Origin: Alteromonas macleodii ATCC 27126
GTDB lineage: Bacteria; Pseudomonadota; Gammaproteobacteria; Enterobacterales; Alteromonadaceae
NCBI RefSeq assembly: GCF_000172635.2
Contig: NC_018632.1
Coordinates: 2,418,001 to 2,482,000, forward strand
DNA length: 64,000 nucleotides
Reading direction: 5' to 3'
Position numbers and translations under genes: made by a program. The notes under the pieces were generated by a model. The model worked only from the letters and a program-made list of their open reading frames with translations. It was not told the DNA's origin and did not search any database. Positions 17,841-24,817 of the stretch are shown here, one piece after another; position 1 is the first letter of the stretch, and each line of letters begins with the position of its first letter.

Positions 17841-18266
17841 ATGAACATGCAAAATAAACTCTTTTTTGTCGCTTTAATATTAGTAGCCGTTTTTTCGTTC
17901 TTAGCAGGTAAATATTTTACACATTCAAAAAAGAGCTCAGAATACATAGATGCGTTAGTTACGACTGTCAATTTGTCTTCAGATCGTTGGAATGAAATCA
18001 AGCTTCTTACTGTTTTATATGAGGCCTCATTACAGGACAAGGAAACGGCTAAGTTTCAATATGTTCTTGCAGTGTCGCTCATGTTTCGTGACGATATTCG
18101 GCTGAGAGATATCTATAAAAATGACTATGGTTTAAATACCGGAACTTACAGTACCAATAACGCCGTCATTGAGTCTTTGAAAAAACATGGATTTACAGAG
18201 TGCGCTAATCTAAAAGGAGCAGATTTAGTCCAATGCAACTTGGATGTTTTAGAGAATGATGCATAA
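17841..18266 (+). CDS. Cassette gene B: membrane-anchored unknown protein
   Basis: 141 residues (139 if the second ATG at 17847 is used). One N-terminal hydrophobic helix (LFFVALILVAVFSFLAG, about 7-23) followed by a mainly helical, hydrophilic domain with a Cys pair near the end (ECANLKGADLVQC). It is probably anchored in the inner membrane with the domain outside. The stop TAA lies inside the R'' box of attC3. Cassette gene E has the same design: short, one N-terminal helix, helical body with cysteines. Family not recognised. Confidence 0.7.
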   Translation: MNMQNKLFFVALILVAVFSFLAGKYFTHSKKSSEYIDALVTTVNLSSDRWNEIKLLTVLYEASLQDKETAKFQYVLAVSLMFRDDIRLRDIYKNDYGLNTGTYSTNNAVIESLKKHGFTECANLKGADLVQCNLDVLENDA

Positions 18267-18368
18267 CAACTCAATAAACTCTCTCACTTCGTTCGCTGGG
18301 ACGCATACACGCAGGGCGGCTTCGCCATTATGCCCTACGTGACTGCGCCCGTTATTGAAAAGTTATAT
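18261..18368 (+). repeat. attC site 3
   Basis: 108 bases from GCATAAC to GTTATAT, nearly identical to the first half of attC2 and to attC4 (shared TTCGCTGGGACGCATACACG and GGCGGCTTCGCC blocks). Confidence 0.85.
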
Positions 18369-18383
18369 GCTTTTGAGGAATTC

Positions 18384-18764
18384 ATGCTATCTATCGCTGA
18401 ACAAAACAAAGAAGTGCATGTGAAGTCTTACTGTCAGAGTTGGTTAAGGCTGCTCTCTCTACAAAAGTTCAACGAAGCCCAGAAACTATTGGATTGTCCA
18501 AACAGCTACGGAGAAACTTGGACAGAAGCCAAATTAAAGTTTGCTGTTCAGGAATATTACAACAATACATCGCCAGTAACATTCCAAAATGAAGACCTTT
18601 CCAAATGTTTTCCTGAATATTTGGAAACCGAATCTGGAAACCTAATTTTTGGTTTCTATCTTCCGTCTAATAGTGAGATTACGGATTTAACAGTGGAGTT
18701 TGAGTTTATCCCGCAAGGTAATGGATTTTATGCAGCGACTATCAACGACGTCCATGTGTTGTAA
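18384..18764 (+). CDS. Cassette gene C: unknown soluble protein
   Basis: 126 residues from ATG 18384, chosen because GAGGA lies six bases upstream; a longer frame from 18330 would translate attC3 itself. No signal or membrane segment. Features: a helical N-terminus (VKSYCQSWLRLLSLQKFNEAQ), a middle CPNSYGETW, and a beta-rich end FEFIPQGNGFYAATINDVHVL. I recall similar small proteins ending in a D-I/V-H-V-L motif (possibly DUF7668) but cannot confirm this from sequence alone. Flanked by attC3 and attC4. Confidence 0.72.
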   Translation: MLSIAEQNKEVHVKSYCQSWLRLLSLQKFNEAQKLLDCPNSYGETWTEAKLKFAVQEYYNNTSPVTFQNEDLSKCFPEYLETESGNLIFGFYLPSNSEITDLTVEFEFIPQGNGFYAATINDVHVL

Positions 18765-18773
18765 TAGGCACGC

Positions 18774-18881
18774 ATATAACAAATCAATAAACTCGCTCAC
18801 TTCGTTCGCTGGGACGCATACACGCAGGGCGGATTCGCCATTATGCCCTACGTGCCTGCGCCCGTTATTGAAAAGTTATCT
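18774..18881 (+). repeat. attC site 4
   Basis: 108 bases from ATATAAC to GTTATCT with the same inner blocks as attC2 and attC3. Confidence 0.85.
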
Positions 18882-18887
18882 GCAAGA

Positions 18888-19286
18888 ATGAAAAGCATAC
18901 TTTATTTCGTTGTTTTAATTGTATCTTTTGGACCATCTGCGATTTTACTAACCCTTGGGGTTATATTTAGTCCCGTTTGGCTCTACCAGCTATTCGAGAG
19001 TAAAATGGCAACGCTGATCCCCTTCCTAATAGTATTAGCTGGTCTTTTAGGCTTTTGGGGGATGCTCGCACTTAACAACCTGACACTTTATCCGCATAAA
19101 ACAGATACTCCGCCTAGTCGATTAATTGTTTATCTATCTTTAGGCTGTATAGCGTCATTTACTGCAACTGTTTTTGCGGCATATATAGATTGGCTTTTTG
19201 CTATTGCTATGTTTCTACCAATTCCAGTAACCGCTTGTCTTACATATCGCAATAGAGCATATTTCCATAAGCAGGTTTGCAGCTAA
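18888..19286 (+). CDS. Cassette gene D: multi-pass membrane protein, unknown
   Basis: 132 residues from ATG 18888; an upstream in-frame start at 18843 would lie inside attC4. About four hydrophobic helices: roughly 4-28, 40-62, 78-97 and 100-118, with a short basic tail (YRNRAYFHKQ). It is probably an inner-membrane protein. The stop codon TAA (19284-19286) lies in the R'' region of attC5. No family recognised. Confidence 0.7.
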   Translation: MKSILYFVVLIVSFGPSAILLTLGVIFSPVWLYQLFESKMATLIPFLIVLAGLLGFWGMLALNNLTLYPHKTDTPPSRLIVYLSLGCIASFTATVFAAYIDWLFAIAMFLPIPVTACLTYRNRAYFHKQVCS

Positions 19287-19397
19287 CAAACAACTGTTGG
19301 CGCTCACTGCGTTCGCTGGGACACAAACACATGGGCTCCCTTCGCTTCGCTCGTTATTTTAGCCCATGTATTTGTGCCCCAAAGTTGGGCGTTATAC
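19281..19397 (+). repeat. attC site 5
   Basis: 117 bases from AGCTAAC to GTTATAC. Outer blocks resemble the others, but the central stem differs (ATGGGCTCCCTTCGCTTCGC with AGCCCAT downstream). The IS3-family element starts at its very end. Confidence 0.82.
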
Positions 19398-19452
19398 GCA
19401 GGACTTACCCAAACTTAGTGGACATCTCCTATAGTTAGATAAGAGGTGACTT

Positions 19453-19764
19453 ATGGCTAATAAAAAGAAGGTTCATGCTTACACTGAAGAGTTTCGTAAA
19501 GAGGCTGTTCGTCGAGCAGATCAAAAAGGTAACTCCAACCAATCCGTAGCCGCAGAGCTGGGGATTTCCGCACAACAAATCTACAACTGGCGTCGACAGT
19601 TCAAGCGCTGTGGGGGTCATCAATTCTCAACCATTCAAGGTGTGAAGTTTCATCAAGAAGACTCTGACGAAGTGCAAGCTCTCAAGCGTCAGCTGGCTGA
19701 CCTTAAAGAAGAGAATGCGTTTTTAAAAAAGGCTGCCGCGTACTTTGCGAGCGACCAAGAGTAA
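19453..19764 (+). CDS. IS3-family transposase OrfA
   Basis: 103 residues. An N-terminal helix-turn-helix (about 10-55; EEFRKEAVRRADQKG ... SAQQIYNWRRQF) for binding the IS ends and a C-terminal leucine-zipper-like helix (DEVQALKRQLADLKEENAFL) for multimerisation. The slippery heptamer AAAAAAG at about 19725-19731 is in the A-AAA-AAG phase, so a -1 shift fuses this frame to OrfB and gives the OrfAB transposase. Without the shift the protein ends at 19764. Confidence 0.93.
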   Translation: MANKKKVHAYTEEFRKEAVRRADQKGNSNQSVAAELGISAQQIYNWRRQFKRCGGHQFSTIQGVKFHQEDSDEVQALKRQLADLKEENAFLKKAAAYFASDQE

Positions 19765-19781
19765 AGTACGCGCTCATTAAA

Positions 19782-20618
19782 GTGTATGCGGGGCAGTTCA
19801 GAGTAACGGTGATGTGTCGGGCACTCAAAGTGTCTCGTTCTGGCTATTACAAGTACCTTATGCGAGGTATTCCCGCGCATCAGCAGCGTCGCAAACAACT
19901 GCGTGAGCATACCATGGCGCTCTTTGAAAAGTACCAAAAGCGTTATGGTGCACCCAGGTTAACACGCGCCTTGAAAGCTGAGAACGTCCCCTGCTGCGTT
20001 AATACCATTGCGAAAATCATGCAGCAACTACAGTTACGTGCTCGTAACGGTAGAGCGTTTAGATACTCGCAATATAGTCACAGTAATGTGCGCGTGAGTG
20101 AAAACGTTTTGCGCCGACAATTTGTAGCAACAAAGCCCAATACAAAGTGGGTCACTGACATCACTTACATTCGATTTAAAGGCCAATGGCATTACTTGGC
20201 TACCGTGATGGATTTGTACTCAAGAGCCATTGTTGGCTGGGCATTTGATAGTCATATGACCGAAGAACTCATTATACGCGCACTTAATATGGCGATTAGC
20301 CGACGAGACATAGAGCCTGGGTTAATCATTCACTCCGACAGAGGTGTTCAATATCGCTCTGTGCGATACCAAGACCTGATAATGAGCATCGGTGCTGTGT
20401 CCAGCATGAGCAGAAGGAGCAACTGCTGGGACAATGCAGTTATGGAGTCTTTCTTCAGTCGTATGAAAGTCGAACTCATATACGGGGAGAAATTCAACTC
20501 GCTTCAGGAAATCAAATCTTGTATCTTCGAATACATCGAAATTTTTTATAATCGCGTGCGTCAGCATTCTACATTGGGCTATGTCAGCCCATATGAATAC
20601 GAAGCAACTTACGCTTAA
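19782..20618 (+). CDS. IS3-family transposase OrfB (DDE integrase domain)
   Basis: 278 residues from a GTG, though it is normally made as the C-terminal part of OrfAB after the -1 frameshift near 19725-19731; the open frame extends back across that site. The retroviral-integrase-like catalytic triad is D126 (KWVTDITYI), D186 (IIHSDRGVQY) and E222 (AVMESFFSRMK), with 35 residues between the last two, the classic DD35E spacing. The N-terminal HTH_21-like region precedes it. The protein appears full length and functional. Confidence 0.93.
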   Translation: MYAGQFRVTVMCRALKVSRSGYYKYLMRGIPAHQQRRKQLREHTMALFEKYQKRYGAPRLTRALKAENVPCCVNTIAKIMQQLQLRARNGRAFRYSQYSHSNVRVSENVLRRQFVATKPNTKWVTDITYIRFKGQWHYLATVMDLYSRAIVGWAFDSHMTEELIIRALNMAISRRDIEPGLIIHSDRGVQYRSVRYQDLIMSIGAVSSMSRRSNCWDNAVMESFFSRMKVELIYGEKFNSLQEIKSCIFEYIEIFYNRVRQHSTLGYVSPYEYEATYA

Positions 20619-20666
20619 CATGGATGTCCACTTTTAGTGGGTAAGACCAGCACAAGGAAGTATTGA

Positions 20667-21017
20667 ATGAAACATAAGATTATTTGTTCACTATTCTCAA
20701 TAGCCATTTTTACTTCGGGATTATTTCTCGGCGCATATATCAGTACGTCGGCGGGCGCTAGTTCAAACTCTACAGAGTTATATAGCAGCATTATTCATCT
20801 TTCTTCTGTTCATCAACAAATAGAAAATGGTGAATTAGAAAACGCAAAACAAGCCATCTGTAGTTTCGTCAGAACACGCATCGAATTACTAGAGCTTGGC
20901 CATCAAATTCTTAACGAAAATAGGGCCAAGGAAGTAATGGTTCTAAAACAAAGTATGGAGAAAATGCTTTCAAACACATCGCAAGCCAGCACTTCGTTAG
21001 CTGAAACTTGTGTTTAA
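20667..21017 (+). CDS. Cassette gene E: exported or membrane-anchored unknown protein
   Basis: 116 residues. The N-terminal hydrophobic segment (IICSLFSIAIFTSGLFLGAYI, about 5-25) could be a signal peptide or anchor; the rest is helical (HQQIENGELENAKQAICSFVRTRIELLELG) with a serine-rich tail and a Cys near the end. GGAAG lies about eight bases before ATG. The IS ends just 16 bases upstream, so any transcript from cassettes A-D is interrupted. The stop lies in the R'' box of attC6. Same design as cassette gene B; family unknown. Confidence 0.7.
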   Translation: MKHKIICSLFSIAIFTSGLFLGAYISTSAGASSNSTELYSSIIHLSSVHQQIENGELENAKQAICSFVRTRIELLELGHQILNENRAKEVMVLKQSMEKMLSNTSQASTSLAETCV

Positions 21018-21116
21018 CGAGGCGCTTAACGCGTTCCCTTTGGTCACTGGGACAGTAACGCAACGGCACTTCGTAGATATGTCGCTACGTCACTGCCTCA
21101 AAGCTTAGCGTTATAT
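21012..21116 (+). repeat. attC site 6
   Basis: 105 bases from GTTTAAC to GTTATAT. Its inner sequence (ACTGGGACAGTAACGCAACG ... CGCTACGTCACTGCCTC) differs from sites 2-4 but folds the same way. Confidence 0.83.
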
Positions 21117-21130
21117 CGCGGGATAGTTCG

Positions 21131-21541
21131 ATGGAAGACAAGTACTTAGTTATTTACGATGGGGTGTGTAACTTCTGTAATGGAGCAGTTGCCTTTATTT
21201 TGAAGCGCGACAAAACTGAACGTTTTATATTCTCACCAATGCAATCAGAATATGCTCAAGAAGTTATCGAACGTTACAAAGTTGATACTGTAGGTGTTGA
21301 TACTTTTATGTTAGTTAAGAACGGAAACGTTTTTCTTTGGTCTGACGCTGCACTAGAAATCGCAAAAGACTTAACTGGGTTCTGGTTTTTATTCGGTGTA
21401 ACTAAAATCTTGCCGCGTTCTTTTAGAGACTTCTTCTACAGAATTTTTGCTCGCAACCGTATTAAGCTTTTCGGTGGTACAAAGCATTGTCAAATACCCG
21501 ATAAAAAGGTCTTAGGGAGGTTCAGAGGTCTTGCGATGTAA
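21131..21541 (+). CDS. Cassette gene F: DCC-family thiol-disulfide protein (DUF393)
   Basis: 136 residues. The N-terminal YDGVCNFCNGAVAFI carries the DxxCxxC motif (C13 and C16) that defines the DCC/DUF393 family (YuxK-like), thioredoxin-fold proteins proposed to act in thiol-disulfide exchange. The central ALEIAKDLTGFWFLFGV and the RDFFYRIFARNRIKLFG segment are also typical. Full length for the family. It is the only cassette product here with a clear family. It lies between attC6 and attC7; the stop codon falls in the attC7 R'' box. Confidence 0.88.
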   Translation: MEDKYLVIYDGVCNFCNGAVAFILKRDKTERFIFSPMQSEYAQEVIERYKVDTVGVDTFMLVKNGNVFLWSDAALEIAKDLTGFWFLFGVTKILPRSFRDFFYRIFARNRIKLFGGTKHCQIPDKKVLGRFRGLAM

Positions 21542-21643
21542 CAAACAAATAAAGCCGTTCCCGTTGGTCACTAGAAGGCATACACGCGGGGCGGCTTCGC
21601 CATTATGCTCAGCGCATATGCGCCTCTTAGCTTAATGTTAGAA
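21536..21643 (+). repeat. attC site 7
   Basis: 108 bases from ATGTAAC to GTTAGAA. The central TACACGCGGGGCGGCTTCGC / GCCATTATGCTC region is shared with sites 2-4, while the left arm carries CTAGAAGG where the others have CTGGGACG. Confidence 0.8.
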
Positions 21644-21658
21644 GCTTCTGAGAAATCA

Positions 21659-22024
21659 ATGGCTAAATCAGAAATAAGACGATTCTTAAAAGAGATCCGC
21701 ACTAAGTTTCCTGACGTTGTTCCTCTTATGGAAAAACATGAAAATTGGGCACTCACATTTCTAATGGGAGAGTTTGCAAATTTGACGACTATTTTGTTAA
21801 ACCAAGGCGACTTAGAAGAAGCACTTGAGCAGTTGCAGTACATGAGCGAGAAACTAGATACTGCAACCGAAGCAGAATTCGAGTACATAGATGTATATTA
21901 TACAGAGCACTTATTCTGGAAAGGTACCAAAGAAGGTATTGAACGTGGCTGGCCTCTCGTCCCAGATAATCTCAAAAAACTGTACTTGGACTTTCATGGT
22001 AAACCACCTAGGGTAGTGGTTTAG
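21659..22024 (+). CDS. Cassette gene G: unknown acidic helical protein
   Basis: 121 residues from ATG 21659; a longer frame from 21605 would begin inside attC7. Soluble, mostly helical and acidic: SEIRRFLKEIRTKFPDVVPLMEKHE, then LEEALEQLQYMSEKLDTATEAE, then TEHLFWKGTKEGIERGWPLVP. I recall a family of similar small proteins (possibly DUF7674) but cannot confirm it. No attC follows directly; instead a coding remnant (22012-22257) intervenes before attC8, so this cassette appears joined to part of another. Confidence 0.7.
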   Translation: MAKSEIRRFLKEIRTKFPDVVPLMEKHENWALTFLMGEFANLTTILLNQGDLEEALEQLQYMSEKLDTATEAEFEYIDVYYTEHLFWKGTKEGIERGWPLVPDNLKKLYLDFHGKPPRVVV

Positions 22025-22257
22025 ATAAGGTTGAGGGAAGTACAATTTTACAAAGTACGATTGATGGCTTTTGTGAAACTCAGCGCTCTAAAGATGTCTT
22101 TAAAAAATTAAGACGTTTTATATCCAATAAAGCGATTAAAAAGTCTGGTGTTCTATTTTTCCCTGAGGCTTACGATAACCTGAAAAATGGTTGGCGATTA
22201 ACCCCAATTCTAACTGGTGTGCCTGAGTTAGATGTTAAGCTTGAACCTTACAGTTAA
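22012..22257 (+). pseudogene. Remnant of a cassette gene, start missing
   Basis: An open frame of 81 codons with no usable start, overlapping the end of cassette gene G in another frame and ending TAA at 22255. It reads coherent protein such as FCETQRSKDVFKKLRRFIS and SGVLFFPEAYDNLKNGW, so it is probably the C-terminal part of a gene whose 5' end and preceding attC were deleted. attC8 follows 12 bases on, as for a normal cassette. Family not recognised. Confidence 0.55.
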
Positions 22258-22268
22258 GAGTGTTTTAA

Positions 22269-22371
22269 ACATAACAAACGCTTTAACCAAGGGACGAAAA
22301 ACAGCAAGCTTGCGCTCCTTCGTCGCTAATTTTAGCCTGCTATTTTGCGCCAGTTTAGCTAGGCGGTATGC
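22269..22371 (+). repeat. attC site 8 (diverged)
   Basis: 103 bases from ACATAAC to GGTATGC. The R' box has GGTATG where others have GTTATG. Inner arms GGGACGAAAAACAGCA and TGCTATTTTGCGCC still pair. It is the last recognisable attC of the array. Confidence 0.72.
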
Positions 22372-22384
22372 ATCAAGGTAAATA

Positions 22385-22572
22385 ATGAATCGAGCGCCCC
22401 TTTCAAAAGAACCAGTTAACCTATTTATTCTTTTAAAGATGGCTTACACCGATTCTTTGGGTGCCAATGTGCTGAACAGGCATCTGAGCAGACTGCTCAA
22501 GCAACTGTTTTAAAATTGGAGCTAACTATCCGTTTTCTCCATTCAAAAGTAAGTTATTTGGAAAATGCGTAA
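22385..22572 (+). pseudogene. Terminal cassette gene, apparently frameshifted
   Basis: ATG at 22385 follows AAGG six bases upstream, right after attC8, as in a cassette. The frame runs only 42 codons (to 22513). A different frame continues the coding look from about 22430 to TAA at 22570 (KDGLHRFFGCQCAEQASEQ), so a one-base change near AAAGATGGC probably broke a gene of about 64 codons. No attC follows. The next 87 bases to the DUF3291 gene show nothing clear, apart from a short ATAAAACGCGTTCACTAAG stretch like the left side of an attC. Confidence 0.4.
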
Positions 22573-22659
22573 ACTAATTCCAAGACAGGCATTTCTAAGT
22601 ACTAGACCTAGATTAACTTTATAAAACGCGTTCACTAAGTTAAGAGGCAAGGAGACAAT

Positions 22660-23112
22660 ATGCATCTCGCTCAATTGAATATTGGAAAAGTCAGGTTTAA
22701 CTTGGAGTCCCCCGAAATGGCGGACTTTGTAAATAACCTAGACCCTATCAACGCCATTGCTGAACAAAGTCCAGGATTTATCTGGCGTTTGAAAGACGAA
22801 TCAGGTGATGCCACTAATATAGAGGTAGAAAATAACCCAGATATCATTGTTAACATGTCTGTTTGGGAAAGCGTAGAGTCCCTTAAGAACTTCATGTTCA
22901 AGACGCATCACATTGATTTCCTTAAGCGTAAAAAAGAGTGGTTTTTGCCCTTAAGCGAAGCATCTTATGTGCTTTGGTGGATACCGAAGGGTCATATTCC
23001 AACCCTTCAGGAAGCTATCACTAAATTAGACCATCTTCGAGAAAATGGAGAATCTCAGGATGCATTTAGTTTTAAAAGTAGTTACCCCAAGCCTGAATTG
23101 GAGAATCATTGA
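22660..23112 (+). CDS. DUF3291-domain protein
   Basis: 150 residues. It begins HLAQLNIGKVRFNLESPEM and contains SPGFIWRLKDE, MSVWESVESLKNFMF and WWIPKGHIPT, the hallmark segments of DUF3291, a dimeric ferredoxin-like (ABM-type) fold of unknown function. Full length. The ribosome site AAGGAG lies six bases before ATG. It is the first intact gene to the right of the cassette array and may itself be accessory; no attC is associated with it. Confidence 0.85.
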   Translation: MHLAQLNIGKVRFNLESPEMADFVNNLDPINAIAEQSPGFIWRLKDESGDATNIEVENNPDIIVNMSVWESVESLKNFMFKTHHIDFLKRKKEWFLPLSEASYVLWWIPKGHIPTLQEAITKLDHLRENGESQDAFSFKSSYPKPELENH

Positions 23113-23274
23113 TGTTTCCAAGGTCAGAAGGCACACTAGTAAGAAGCTCGAACTGGCCGTTGAAATACGTAAGCACGGATCCCGACACGTAGATTCTAAT
23201 TTTCGCACACGAGTTTCACATCTTAGATGGCTGCCGTGTTCTCTATTAGATAGTTTAATAAGAAAGGATATTTT

Positions 23275-23544
23275 ATGAACTTATCGTTTTTACTTGTACT
23301 TTTTATCTCTTTTTTCACAATAAATATCCTACCTTGGGTTCTAGCACTTATATCTAAAAAGGCTTCTGGTAATAACAAGGTCATCTGGTTCTTGATGTCG
23401 TTTTTATTATCATGGCTAGGCTTTATCGTTTATTACTATCTTGTGATTAAGCCAGAATGGAAAGCTGAGTTAGAAAGAAAAAAATCAAAAAGAATACTCA
23501 GAAATGAAAATGGAATGCCTATTAAAATGTATGAGCAATCTTAA
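23275..23544 (+). CDS. Small membrane protein, unknown
   Basis: 89 residues with two hydrophobic helices (about 3-26 and 35-58) separated by a short basic loop (SKKASGNNK), and a strongly basic tail (ELERKKSKRILR). The helix-loop-helix with FLLSWLGFIVYYYLVI resembles small superinfection-immunity or PLDc_N-like membrane proteins; I cannot decide between them. AAAGGA lies about eight bases upstream of ATG. The 162 bases before it hold no recognisable gene. Confidence 0.6.
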   Translation: MNLSFLLVLFISFFTINILPWVLALISKKASGNNKVIWFLMSFLLSWLGFIVYYYLVIKPEWKAELERKKSKRILRNENGMPIKMYEQS

Positions 23545-23639
23545 GGTTAAAATTGACACGCATTTTATCAACGCTTATATGTAGATGAACACTAGTGATA
23601 GCCTAAATCTATATTTTGAAAATTCACGAAGGAACGACA

Positions 23640-23873
23640 ATGCCTATAAAAAAATGGACTTTACAATACCTAGTCGCATTTCCCTTGCTGGCCACTATTT
23701 TTGCCAGTGTTCAATACTTTAAAGGCCAGTCTTTTTCCTACTCTCTTGAATTCGGGGTTACATGGGCTTTTATATCTATTTCTATATTTGCAGCTCGCCG
23801 CATTTACAATTTTAAAAAGCGGATCCATTGCGAAATATGCAACGATATACAAAATCATAAGACCATTGAATAA
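23640..23873 (+). CDS. Small membrane protein, unknown
   Basis: 77 residues from ATG 23640, preferred over a TTG at 23616 because AAGGA sits eight bases before it. Two hydrophobic helices (about 9-26 and 36-54) and a C-terminal tail with a CxxC-like pair (HCEICND), which could bind a metal. No family recognised. It stands alone between two other small plus-strand genes. Confidence 0.55.
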   Translation: MPIKKWTLQYLVAFPLLATIFASVQYFKGQSFSYSLEFGVTWAFISISIFAARRIYNFKKRIHCEICNDIQNHKTIE

Positions 23874-23936
23874 TTGAGCGCGCTATTTCAGTTGAGTACT
23901 CAACCTTAATTTCATGTTAAAAAAACGGGTAAAAAA

Positions 23937-24791
23937 ATGAAAACACAAACCTTACTTATCTATTTTTTCTTTTCCTTGCTAGTCTCTTTCTCGTGTGAAG
24001 CCTCTACGCGTTCGCTAAAAATAGAAGATGATGGTTTTGTTGCTACGTATTACTCTTCAGAGTCACAAGAACGTAAAGTTGGCGTTTTAGTGCTTGGAGG
24101 ATCCGAAGGCGGCGTGCCAGAAAAGCTCGCTAGTCCAATCGTTGAAGCGGGATTCCCTACCCTAGCTTTAGCTTATTTTAAGGAAGAAGGCTTACCACCA
24201 GAGTTAGAGAGAATACCTCTTGAATATGTAATTCAGGCTATGTCGTGGTTAAAATCACAACCAGAAACCACGCCGGACGACATTATTGTAGTTGGCTGGT
24301 CGAAAGGCGCTGAACTGTCACTTCTTCTAGCGTCAAAAGAACCAAGTATTTCAAATGTGGTTGCTATTGCGCCTAGCTCTGTTGTTTGGGCAGGTATTTT
24401 GAAAGATTGGAGTAAAGTGCCTGGTTCCAGCTGGACTTACGACGGGCAAGACTTAGCGTTTGTTCCTTTCAACCCGTCGGGTGAAGTTAATGGTTTGCTA
24501 GATCTCTATACGCAATCTTTAGAAAATCGAGCAGACAACGGTAAAGCTAATATTCCTGTACAGAAAATCAGCGCCGATGTTGTGTTAATGACTGGCGAAA
24601 ACGATGAAATTTGGCCCTCGCCTACTATGGCTGAAACAGTTTGTGAAAAAATGAATGCGCGCACTAAACATAAGTGTAAGCACATAAACTACCAAGGGGC
24701 AGACCACTTGCTTAACTACGAGTTCTTAAAAGAGGGTAGCGATATGAACCAAACCTTTATTAAGATGCTTACTAATCACAATAACCACTAG
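23937..24791 (+). CDS. Exported alpha/beta hydrolase (BAAT/dienelactone hydrolase-like)
   Basis: 284 residues with an N-terminal signal peptide (about 1-23). The hydrolase core shows VGVLVLGGSEGG (oxyanion region), the nucleophile elbow GWSKG, an acidic residue in MTGENDEIWPS and a histidine in GADHLLNYEF, a complete Ser-Asp-His set. The layout matches the C-terminal domain of acyl-CoA thioester hydrolase/bile acid acyltransferase (BAAT_C). Because it is exported, a periplasmic ester or beta-lactam-like substrate is more likely than an acyl-CoA, but the substrate is unknown. Confidence 0.8.
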   Translation: MKTQTLLIYFFFSLLVSFSCEASTRSLKIEDDGFVATYYSSESQERKVGVLVLGGSEGGVPEKLASPIVEAGFPTLALAYFKEEGLPPELERIPLEYVIQAMSWLKSQPETTPDDIIVVGWSKGAELSLLLASKEPSISNVVAIAPSSVVWAGILKDWSKVPGSSWTYDGQDLAFVPFNPSGEVNGLLDLYTQSLENRADNGKANIPVQKISADVVLMTGENDEIWPSPTMAETVCEKMNARTKHKCKHINYQGADHLLNYEFLKEGSDMNQTFIKMLTNHNNH

Positions 24792-24817
24792 TCAGCTTCT
24801 TCAATAAATAGAATCAT

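Larger units (their letters stand above)
19398..20651 (+). mobile_element. IS3-family insertion sequence
   Basis: About 1.25 kb. Left end GGACTTACCCAAACTTAGTG and right end (read inward) GGTCTTACCCACTAAAAGTG form imperfect inverted repeats of about 25 bases. It holds orfA and orfB in overlapping frames with an A6G slippery site. The exact outer bases are uncertain by about three on each side, and I found no convincing target duplication. It sits between the R' box of attC5 and the start of cassette gene E. Both transposase frames look intact. Confidence 0.9.
17198..22371 (+). mobile_element. Integron gene-cassette array without visible integrase (CALIN-type)
   Basis: Eight attC loci, all in one orientation, alternate with short plus-strand genes whose stop codons lie in or a few bases before the next site. 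Each site starts with a YAACAA-like R'' box, ends with a GTTAT or GTTAG R' box, and has a central imperfect palindrome (for example GGGACAAAAACACAATGCG pairing with CGCATTGTATTTTTGCCCC in attC1). Sites 2 to 4 are nearly identical, as in sedentary chromosomal arrays. No intI gene is in the window, so this is a cluster lacking its integrase or a distal part of a longer array. An IS3-family element interrupts it. Confidence 0.88.

Noticed and set aside
17650-17844. Open frame of 64 codons across attC2
   Set aside because: It translates the attC sequence itself, and similar frames occur over attC4; it is a by-product of the repeat.
18700-18891. Open frame over the end of cassette gene C and attC4
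   Set aside because: It lies in another frame of a better-supported gene and then reads through attC4.
17198-22371. CRISPR array
   Set aside because: The repeats are about 105 bases, imperfect, and separated by genes rather than short unique spacers; they match attC structure.
23045-23278. 77-codon frame overlapping the end of the DUF3291 gene
   Set aside because: No ribosome site, no recognisable protein features, and it overlaps a well-supported gene in another frame.
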